Source of the DNA: Cladosporium sp. IMV 00045
Taxonomy: Eukaryota > Ascomycota > Dothideomycetes > Cladosporiales > Cladosporiaceae
Length of the DNA: 64,000 bases
Direction: 5' to 3'
Assembly (NCBI GenBank): GCA_001931905.2
Contig: MSJI02000646.1
Span: forward strand, 1 to 64,000
The notes under the pieces were generated by a model. It did not search any database and was not told where the DNA came from. It was given only the letters and a program-made list of their open reading frames with translations. A program made the translations under genes and the position numbers. The number at the start of each line of letters is the position of its first letter. Within the stretch, counting starts at the first letter, position 1. This document shows, piece after piece, positions 55,414-64,000 of this stretch.

Positions 55414-56053
55414 TCACAACTCCTTCTTACCCTCAGCAGCGACCAACGGAGCCACAGAGGCCGGTACCGGTCCTTTTCGCGGATTGAACACCTTCACAAG
55501 CAACCCGATTACGAACATGTAGACCTCATCAAGCCATCGAAACGGACCAGGCAGTGCCAAATAAGTATCTCCATCAGCAAAACCCCTCATGGCACCCCAG
55601 AATCCCCAGTTCTCGAAGATATCCTCGAAGAAACGCTGCTTGAACTCGCCAGTAGGCTGCGTCATCTCCTTCAAGACGGCTCTTTGGCCTTTTGGGAATT
55701 TGAAGCCGTGGACATGGCAGCGCTGAATGAAGACGACGGGATCGCCCGGCTTTGCTGTGATGGTCTCCCCATCCAAATGCAGTTCAATCTCGCCTTCCTC
55801 GGCGGTCATGTATTCGTCATGATGCTTGTGCCAGTGATCGGGCACTTGCAACTCGATGCTGTCGGCCGCGCCCTCGCTGACAGTGAGGGAGAAGTACTTC
55901 TGGAAGTCTTGATCTGATTTCGAGTCATCCCGGTAGAAGGTCATGTATGCTCCCTTGCCATGGTGTGTTAGCGATCTGTGGAATCGTCACTCCGTGGCGT
56001 GGAGCGAATACCTTGCCAATGTCAGCGCGACCTATCTCCTTAATTGAGGACAT
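55414..56053 (-). CDS. Cupin-domain protein, second family
   Basis: Proposed exons 56053-56012 and 55953-55414 give 193 residues; the shorter reading from ATG 55944 gives 176. The 58-base intron (GTATTC donor, CTAAC branch, AAG end) joins MSSIKEIGRADIGK to GAYMTFYRDD in frame. Cupin core: DHWHKHHDEYMTAEEGEIEL carries the H-x-H-x-E type metal ligands, and KPGDPVVFIQRCHVHGFKF gives the second motif with its His. A hydrophobic C-terminal segment (LDEVYMFVIGLLVKVF) may touch a membrane. It is unrelated in sequence detail to the cupin at 7233-7842. Related fungal proteins are annotated only as cupins; no reaction is known. Confidence 0.78.
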
Positions 56054-56971
56054 GTCTTCGAATTTCGCTTGATGGGTCGTTCGTGTGTTTGGCGTGCCAG
56101 GCAAAGTCGAGTATGTTCAAGGATTCAGCTCCCTCTCAAGGTCTGAATGTCTCAAGTCCTCGATGCGATTTTATTTTGCGCAATGGTACACCGATGGATT
56201 GGTAATCAAAATCGCGAAGCTACATGATGATATTCGCATTTTGGCGGGGTTGCGGGGCATCTCACTTTGTCCGACCGTGCAGTGTCATGTATCTGCAAAT
56301 CTGTATGGGGCGACATGAAGAGTCGATGGACTTTCGCTGTATTCGGCACTTGCTGATGCTTGTGATTGCTTGCATATCGGCGAAGCAGATGATGCGGATA
56401 AGTGTTCTACTTCAGCTACAATACTGCCGAGACTGCTTCGACTTACATATTGCGTATCAATGCCCTAGTTTACGCGATCCCGCATTTTTACATGTGAAGG
56501 CCGCAGACAGGGAGAGATCGAGACCGAAAGCATCTCATCCTGACCGATGTCCGGTCACACACTACGATTGTGAGCCCGTTCAGCATACGCGAATTGATCG
56601 GCTCGGAGACTTGCAATGGAATGCAGCAAGCAGAACTCATGTTTGACACAGGACTGTTGCAGAATGCTACTCGGACTTATCGATCATGGCTGAAGGAGCA
56701 CGTATTTCTTTTTGATCGACTATCACTATCTCGTCTTGCAATGATTGAACCACGTACATGTATGTGATTGAACATCTATCGAGACTTTTGTCAGATGTAA
56801 TCAGCGCAGTCAACTAGTATCGAGTCTACCATATCAACGCCATCATGCCTTTTTTGTAGCACCGTCAACTCTTGCTCATGAATTGCAAAAATTCCAATCC
56901 CATATCGTCCATCCCACAGTATTCAGTGACAGGAGAATAAAGATGCTGCGGAAAAAAGATAAAAGAAACAG
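56054..56971. other. Intergenic, cupin promoter to tRNA-Lys
   Basis: 918 bases, short open frames without motifs. A/T-rich tracts next to the tRNA 3' end (about 56950-56965) would be the Pol III stop on the minus strand. Confidence 0.45.
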
Positions 56972-57057
56972 CTCCCACGGAGAGGCTCGAACTCTCAACC
57001 TTGAGATCACGATAGATCGTAAAAGTCTCACGCGCTAGCCAATTGTGCCACGCGGGA
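56972..57057 (-). tRNA. tRNA-Lys (anticodon TTT) with a 12-base intron
   Basis: Read on the minus strand: acceptor TCCCGCG pairs with CGTGGGA, discriminator G. The D arm is GCAC/GCGC with one mismatch. The anticodon stem TGAGA/TCTCA holds the loop C-T-TTT-A-A. A 12-base intron (57008-57019) interrupts after position 37, then variable AGGTT and T arm GAGAG-TTCGAGC-CTCTC. The intron CGATCTATCG is self-complementary. T runs follow the 3' end (plus-strand A runs at about 56951-56964). Confidence 0.9.
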
Positions 57058-59489
57058 TGAGCTATTAGATGCGTCATTGGGTGTCTTTACATAATATATA
57101 TACTTATCAATCTGTCGAAACGATGCTCCAAAGTTGACATGCGACATCCAGGGCTTCATAATCTGCGAGAGAGGTGTGAAATAGACGAGTTGCTACCTCC
57201 TAGTAAGACACTCTGGATCTCACACTTCGTATCATGTTCATTTTCCAGACGTCTCAACCCCACGCATAGAGGGCTCAGGAATGTGAGCTGTATGTAAGCA
57301 AACAGCAACATTAGATCAATGGAGAGACTTTCTGGAAATCAAATCTCAGACTTCTTCCTTTCAATACTGTAATCGAACGAATTGTTCATCGAAAATTTGC
57401 ACTATTGCTCTTGAGTTTGGGATCATAGTGTCCAACGAAGGGGAGTTTACTAAGGCTATAATCGATCGTCTTGGCATAAAGCCTCGATGACCAGACCGAT
57501 ACGGAATCGACCTAAGAAATGGGCAACATGTCTACGCCGTCCCGAACAAAATCACACTCGTTTAGCACCTTGACTTCCCACCCAGATGTCTCGGCCCTAC
57601 AGGCACGTTTCACCATGAGATCACAAACGAACACTCTCGACGCTCACGACCGCGCTTCACAGCGACTCATGCCTCACACGTCTTGAACAAGTTCTGCACC
57701 TCGGGCCCGTCGAAAGTTGAACTCCCGTCATGGATCCGTTCGCGCCGTCTTCGGTTCTAGCGAAATAGAACCCGGATCTGCGTCGAAACGTGCGTTGCGC
57801 TGCCTGCCTTGATGGGCGACATTGGATCTGTGCGATGGATTGTCCAGAACGAACGGGAGTGGAAATCCGGTTTGGAAAATAATGGGCTGCAACGATTGAA
57901 GCTGGTCTCTGGACATCTTCTGGCGATCGCAGGCTTCTATCATTTCGGTGAGCTGGCGGGGAGAGTCTTGCGTTTGTTCATGATGTGCTTTGTCGTGAGG
58001 ACACTCGCCAGCAGTCCAGCAAGAGCAACGCATTCCAGAAACCCTGGGAGACACGATGTAGTGACATCAGCAGCGCAACCGAACTGAAACGATGTTAGTC
58101 ATACATCACCGACACCAATCCCCCGTACCTCGTAACGACCAAGCGAGCGCGCACGACCAAGCGTTTGACCGAGCGTTTAGTAAGGTAGCGTGAGTAGTCA
58201 GCGCAAAGATGACAACGAAGTCAGCAGCCAGGAAGCGCACTTCCCACTCGAAGGCCAGGCCCTGGGAGACGCGTATCGATCCGAACGGCTTTTTGTCGAG
58301 CTCCCTCCAAAAAAGAAAGCCGAATCAAAGCATGAACCATGCAGCGCTGCGACCGCCGTGCGAAACGGTTCGTCGCATACGTCAGATAGCTGAGCACTGG
58401 AGATGGGAGGCTGTCAGTCTGGTCGCTGTGGTATGATAGGACATGGCAGCAAGAACGCTGTGGTCGTGTAAAAGGGAGGCAATCGTCGCGGCCATGGATC
58501 AGATTGCTCTCCTGTCGGGACGCCGTCTTGAAGGGCACTACTGGACTCGCGACACGTCCACCGCCACAGCCATAAACATACACAACGTGGCTTGACGCCC
58601 GTTTGCCCGGGAAATTAGGCGTGAGACAAACATGACGTTGCCGCCAGGCGTGTGTCGCGTTGCGAAAGCACGATTGGGCAAGGGTAGGGGGAAAGCTGTG
58701 ATTATTTTGATAGTCTCCCGATACGTGTAATGATGATGTGAAGCGTGGACGTGGGGTGTGCGCATTGTTGTTGTCGTTAAAGGAGTTGCAACATGTAGGT
58801 TTGTTTACTTGCCCTAGAACCGTCATCGTCATCGGCGGTATGTCGCGAGCCGGGCGCGCGCAGGAGGCAACGGGTGTGAAGTGCAAAGCAGAGCACGTGA
58901 AAGCACTCAACAAGAACTACGCGCGAGCGAGCGTGCGTGCTTTTGTGCCCTCGCGCTCGTTCCGTACTCGTTCCGTCCTCGCATCAGAACCCGAAGTTGA
59001 ACGTGGACCACCAAACCAGTCGCTACCCCCTAGCGGCGCGATGCTTGTTCTTGCACGCGACGATTCGACGAAGCATGTGTGAAGGGGGAGGGGGAAGACA
59101 AGAATTGCATCCCAAGAGGTCAAGACGCTGGGCATGCGCTTTTCCCAAGGAAAAAGAAATCTATGAATAAATCAGGTGTCAACACTTGATTGAATCATTG
59201 CTAGGGGCCCCGTCTTGGTGCAGATTGATCTTCCGGATTTTCCAACGCTCGTTCCACTTCGGGCGTCCAGTGGTGGTAATCGGACGCACTTTACAGAAAC
59301 AACCACGCGGTAGACCAACATGCGGTGTGATGATGGATTGATAAGAAGCCGGATCTCGCAGCGCAGACGGATGTTCGGTACGCTGCGAGACAGGAAAATC
59401 ACAGGTGATATGGGTGGGAATCCTTTCCAACCAGATAAAGCCCTAGACGCGAACAGATAAGGTATCGCATGCGATAGGACCTGATGGTC

Positions 59490-59523
59490 GTTCTGGCCCC
59501 CGGCTCACGCCGGGGGCCAGAAC
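59490..59523. repeat. Perfect 15-bp GC-rich inverted repeat with 4-base loop
   Basis: GTTCTGGCCCCCGGC at 59490-59504, loop TCAC, then the exact reverse complement at 59509-59523. A 14-base palindrome (TATCGCATGCGATA) lies just before, at about 59462-59475. Either strand could form a very stable hairpin. Confidence 0.85.
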
Positions 59524-60928
59524 CAGGTAAATAGTGAAAAGGAACTGCGTCGCGCGAGAAGTCCGTGACACGCGGAAGCCGGCGGAGATGGCGCATGTGG
59601 TGGTGATCGCTGCAGGATAGTTGTGTTTTTGAGGAGCACGACATTATCAGTGCATATTTTAATGCAGCGGGCGCGTGTTCTGCTACGACGACGACGACGG
59701 CGACGACATCATCGGTGTATTAGAGGAAAGTGCCGTACACGGAATACGAAAAGGATGCGCTACATGGTTTACTACAAGTTTGGGTAAGGTCGTGCGAGGT
59801 AGAGACGGCACGCGAATGACAATCTGCACTGCGAAACCTTGCCAGGAGAATATAATTGAGGAGAAGAAGGAAAATGGCCATGCTCAACCCAGTCACCACG
59901 GGTCCTGCGCCACAACACAGACAGAGGTGCAGAGCTCAGGGGTGGGAACGAGGCGAACGAGGCGCGCGGGAACTTGGGAATCTTCGATCTCGTGCGGTGC
60001 TTGGTCCGGGAAGAAAGAAAGAGCAAAATAAGGTGAGGAATAGCGTGTGGCCACAGCCAAACGCGAAAGTGATGGGCGCCAGTAGTGGCGGGCGCTACCA
60101 ATGGGAGATTTTCCTCTCCTTCGCCGTCAGGCTGTGCCGTGTCGTTCGCGTTAGCTGTTTTTGATCAGAATTTTGAGAGGTCGGAGCGAGGTCAGCATGC
60201 TTTTCTAGCAGACGGGCAGAAAACTCCCATGCCCCATCCTTCTTGCAAGGTAGCGCCAAAGTCAAATAAAAACTGTCAGCTCAGCAAGATCAGGCAACCG
60301 AGTTCTGTGTTTCGCGTTGCCGACTTGGCGCGTGGTTTGAGAAAGCGTTCTGTTTCTTTTCTTTTCTGCACAGCAGTAGTTTCGCAATCGGGGAGATGAG
60401 AGGGTTGCAACGGTTTCTTTGGTTTGAAGGAGACAGCCGTGTGGCCGTGTCGGTGCCGAAACGACTGTTTGGGGCTATTGTCAGTAGTGTGGGCCATCCT
60501 GCCCTGTGATGCGGATTTGTGAGCACGTCTTTTTGGGATGATCACGCATGTGAAGCCGGGTCCCTGTCCGTGAAGTGTTCCATTTTGGGAGCAGGAGGCG
60601 CGTGGGAGATTGTTCTATGGGGTTTTCAGACATGATTGATGCCGGTCTGTTGGCGGTATTTCTCCCATGACATTGCTTGAAAGATGTTTGAGAAAAGCTT
60701 GATATGGCCCGAAACAAGAACGACACGAACCGAGGAGAGCCATGAAGAGCACGATTAGGTATTGACTGATGATGATGACAAGTCCGGCTAGGTCAGGCCA
60801 GACAAATGTGATCGGCGGTCGACGGGTGGGCGCAGGAGTGCGATTCAACGTTGAGCTAAGCGTTGATGCTTAAAGTGCATGTACCTTTATTTCGTACCTC
60901 TACCTTAGGCTAGCAGTGGCTGTGAAGG

Positions 60929-60930
<2 letters not shown>

Positions 60931-60963
<33 letters not shown>
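60931..60963 (+). repeat. CAG trinucleotide run, 11 units
   Basis: Uninterrupted CAG x 11 followed by TAATAG. It is not inside an accepted gene, so it is a non-coding microsatellite likely to vary in length between strains. Confidence 0.9.
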
Positions 60964-60966
<3 letters not shown>

Positions 60967-62768
60967 TAGCAGAACCGGCAAGAGAAGAGGGCAGATAGAT
61001 GTGGTAGTGAGCAATGTGGTCTGATGTGCCCTCCTCATCCTCCTGCCTATGTGCTACAAGATCAACATGGCTACACGCGTGTGCGATCGATGCAATCGTC
61101 ATGATTATATGCGTCGTGGGCCGACTTTCTTGCAAGACTCGCAAGAGCATATCTCTGTTGGTGTGCTGGCGACGCGGCAGTACATGGCATCGCATAAGCT
61201 CTACCGGACAAGGTCGCCACTATTGCTCCTGCTGCTAGACTGCAGGCGCCATCAGCTCTCGACAGCTTAGGATATCCGAAGCATGGATGGACGGACAGAT
61301 GTGGATGTACTTTGTACCGCGGACAAGGTGCATGCTGTATGCCCAATGCCGGCCGGTCGAGTTGTGTGATCCAGGGTTGACAGACGTGCCATGCGAGTCT
61401 CCATCCGCATGTGCTCTCTCCCTTCCTCAGCCACGTTCCAAGCGGCGGCATCATTGACTATTGTGAGATGTTTTCTTATGTATAGCCCAGTCCTCGTGGG
61501 ACCTGGGTGTTGAACCGAGATATGCCTCGGGTAGGTACACTGGCGAATCTGGTATAGGATCATGATTCTGTGTGTAGACGAGCTCTCGATCGTTCCTGTC
61601 CATAGCAGGCTCGCAGTCGTCGCAATAGCTTCCCTCTCCCCTGTCGCTCGCGGGTGCCTCTCCAATTGCAGTCTGTTATTGCAGTTGGGGCAGTTGGATG
61701 ATCTGCCTCTGCCTTTCCCTCCCGGCATACGCGAGAGGTCGGCTTGCGCCTGCGCGTCTGCGAATAGCTGCTTGCTTGCTTGCTGCTGTTGCCGTTGCTG
61801 CTGTTGCTCCAATCCAAGCCGCCCTCGACAAACATCGCGCACATCACTTACCTCGCCTTCCCTCTCCCTTCTCCGCCACCCCGAAGAACCCTCCCTCTCT
61901 CCAGTCTTTCTCCCATCATCTCCATCTCCTCTCCACCCGCCGCCGCCACCACCGCCGCCGCCGCCGTCGACTGGCCTCACAATCGTCGCTGTTTTCTTTG
62001 CTTGTCTCGCCGGGTATTGTTCGCATCCCATACGCTCGTTTCCCGCCCTCCAACCACCGCTCTCCCTCATCCTCCTCCGCGCCGCTCCGGCCCTTTTTGC
62101 AACTCTCCCTCTCCCTTGGACTCCCACACAAACCGTGCCACGCGGCCGCCTGCATCCAGCGACTTGACTTCTCACTCTATTCGCCACTCCTGCTTGCCCC
62201 CGGCAGATCCTTACACTCTCCGCCACGGTCACTTCTGCTGCTTGCCGTACGCGCGCGTCCACGACGTAGCATACAAGACCGTACCGTACAGCACAGCACA
62301 GCATAGCAGTATCTACCTATATACCCAGGTGCCACTATTACTGAGACCCGAGAGAGCCGCAGCCGTTGCACCACGCTCGCTCAGCCACGACCTCCCGACC
62401 CACCCTCTACCCGCACCGCAGTCTCTGGTCTGTCCGCCGCGCGCCCGCCCTCGCCCGTCGTCACAGAACGGACAATGGCGCCGTCAACGCCCCGGCTTCG
62501 CATTCTGTCAGGTCAGTCAGATCCCGTTGCATCTCGCGCTATCCACCCCATCAGCCGCAAAGTCCGCGCACCCTTTGCCCTCTGCCCAATGCCCTTGCCA
62601 TTCCAAACCCGGCCGCCACCTCGATGCGTCGCATCTCCACTTTTCTAGCGCGTCCAAATATCCCACACCTGAGCAACGCCCCAAGCTTCGCTCGCCGGGT
62701 TCCAGGCAACTTCATGCCGTCGTTCTCCATCCATGCATCACCTTTGTCCATAACTTTTTCCACCAGCC

Positions 62769-64000
62769 ATGGACAACTCGCTGACGCAGCAGGTTTGCGC
62801 AGTCGGCGGTAATGCTGTCTCCGCCTTCCTCTCATGGCGCCTCTCCGCGACCAACGCCTGCGACGTGACGCTCGTCTGGAAGAGCGGCTTCGACGCTGTG
62901 TCGCAGTACGGCATTTCGTTCAAGTGAGTGTCGACAACATCAATCCACCCCTCTCCCGTCCCGCCCAAGCTGACAGCGTTCCCTCAGGTCGAGCATCTTC
63001 GGAAACGAGCGCTTCAAACCCAGACACGGTACGTCACAACCGCCGAACCTCCTGACATAGCCCGACAAAAGCATTTGCTGATGAGATTCCGCTCCGCAGT
63101 GGTTCGCACGCCTGAAGAAGCCGCCCAATTGTCTCGCGCCTCCTACGACTACGTTGTGCTTTGCGTCAAGGCGCTTCCCGATGTCTACGACCTGGCCTCT
63201 GTCATCGAGTCCGTCGTGGCTCCCCAACACACTTGCATCCTCGTCAACACAACCCACACCCTCGGCGTCGAGTCGTATCTCGAGCAGCGCTTCCCCACCA
63301 ACGTCGTTCTTTCATTAGTATCAGGAGCTGAGATCACACAACTTGGAGCGAGCGAGTTTGAGCATACGGGACCTTCGGAACTCTGGGTTGGTGCTGCGAA
63401 CAAAAATTCATCCATACCCGCATCGATACAGCACGATATGGCCGAGGCGCTGGCCATGACGCTCAAATCCGGATCTGTGGACTGCGAGGTGTCTCCGAAT
63501 ATCCGTCAACAACAGTATGAACGCATGATTGGGTAAGTTGCAAATGTCTCGACAACATGAAAATGTGGCTAATTAAATGTCTTCAGACCCATTGCTTTCC
63601 ACCCAGCCAGTGTCATCTTCGAGACTCCGTCGCACGCCGAATTGCTCGAAAAAGTCGGAGTCCGTTCGATGATCACAGGTGTTCTCGACGAATTGTTGAA
63701 TCTCGCGGCCGCTCAAGGCTGCACCTTCAAGCCGGGTTTTAAGGAAGCGACTATGGAGCAGATGATTGCACCTACCGAGACACACAGCACCATGTACCAA
63801 GATTTCGCAGCACGAAGGCCTATGGAAGTCGAAACATATCTGGGCTCGCCCATCAAGTTGGCACAGGAGGCTGGTGTCGCTGTTCCCAGGATCGAAACTC
63901 TTTACTCGATGCTGCACAATGCGAACATCATCAACCAGAACCGCCCACCGCAGGGGTCGGCATCACCCAACCCGCAGGCACCACGCATGCCCGCAGGAGC
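62769..64000 (+). CDS. Ketopantoate reductase-like protein (ApbA/PanE; Mug72-type), 3' end cut by window
   Basis: Four exons so far (62769-62923, 62988-63028, 63100-63532, 63587 to the window end), about 348 codons and still open. Intron lengths are 64, 71 and 54. The protein starts MDNSLTQQVCAVGGNAVSAF, where VGGNAVSAF replaces the usual GxGxxG nucleotide loop. It continues WRLSATNACDVTLVWKSG, GISFKSSIFGNERFKP, SYDYVVLCVKALPD (Rossmann strand), NTTHTLGVESYL and, in the C-terminal helical domain, AAAQGCTFKPGFKE and TMYQDFAARRPMEVETYLGS, the conserved substrate lysine/asparagine region of the family. The tail is Pro/Gly-rich. This long fungal form resembles S. pombe Mug72; whether it makes pantoate or acts on another ketoacid is unknown. 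A long C/T-rich leader precedes it. Confidence 0.88.

Larger units (their letters stand above)
57058..62768. other. 5.7 kb gene desert
   Basis: No protein gene is recognised on either strand. The frames present (for example 58221-58913 and 61267-62304 on minus) have shuffled composition and no domain. The stretch holds a 15-bp perfect hairpin (59490-59523), an 11-unit CAG run (60931-60963), a CCG/CCA tract (about 61936-61967) and, from about 61560, a C/T-rich plus strand that is probably the promoter and long leader of the gene at 62769. Confidence 0.5.

Noticed and set aside
58221..58913. 230-codon minus frame in the desert
   Set aside because: Rich in Ser, Arg, His and Cys without pattern, no domain, no splice continuation; probably chance in GC-rich DNA.
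61267..62304. 345-codon minus frame with Gly run
   Set aside because: It is created by the CCG/CCA tract and C/T-rich leader on the other strand; there is no folded segment or family.

Overview
The window is nuclear DNA of a filamentous ascomycete, most likely a Dothideomycete of the Mycosphaerella/Cercospora type. That placement is inferred from the look of the proteins; no search was run. The eukaryotic and fungal evidence is direct: many genes carry short 50-140 base GT-AG introns with CTGAC/CTAAC-like branch sites about 10-15 bases before the AG, both tRNA genes have introns, and fungus-specific proteins are present (a TOK-type potassium channel, a Zn2Cys6 regulator, a Jen-type carboxylate permease, WSC and SSH4 proteins). 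Exon joins were worked out by hand from splice signals and reading-frame continuity. Gene order mixes single-copy housekeeping genes with accessory genes on both strands, with no operons.

Layout. 1-17 kb is housekeeping: the start of transportin (KAP104), thiamine pyrophosphokinase, MIA40, the SSH4-like ubiquitin-ligase adaptor, a small cupin, cullin-1, the P5A ATPase SPF1 and a glycine-rich zinc-finger protein. 17.4-25.5 kb is accessory: a nearly gene-free 2.5 kb, a cytochrome P450, a Jen-type monocarboxylate permease and a tiny membrane protein. 25.5-39 kb holds a CCCH-finger/cyclin fusion, an unknown acidic protein, a TOK channel, a large PPR protein and NAC-beta (EGD1). 39-51 kb is accessory again: a Zn2Cys6 regulator divergent from a DHA2 drug/proton antiporter with a MITE-like element between them, tRNA-Ala, a polysaccharide deacetylase, a collagen-like WSC surface protein, a threonine/serine dehydratase and a four-helix membrane protein. 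51-57 kb has an SHB17-like phosphatase, a MOSC protein, the NEDD8 E2 UBC12, a second cupin and tRNA-Lys. 57-62.8 kb is a gene desert with repeats and a strong hairpin, followed by a ketopantoate-reductase-like gene that runs off the end.

Functional links. Cullin-1 and UBC12 belong to one pathway (neddylation of SCF ligases) but lie 45 kb apart. The regulator/antiporter pair could be a local drug-response module. P450 and permease are neighbours on one strand and may be a small catabolic pair. The most unusual signals are in gene structure. The SPF1 start codon appears to be split by an intron (AT|G). NAC-beta appears to need a one-nucleotide exon, so that one glycine codon is built from three exons, and its second intron carries an internal duplication. 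Other notable items are a 37-triplet collagen stretch containing a 72-bp tandem duplication, a CCCH finger fused to a cyclin, and a 15-bp perfect GC-rich hairpin in the desert.
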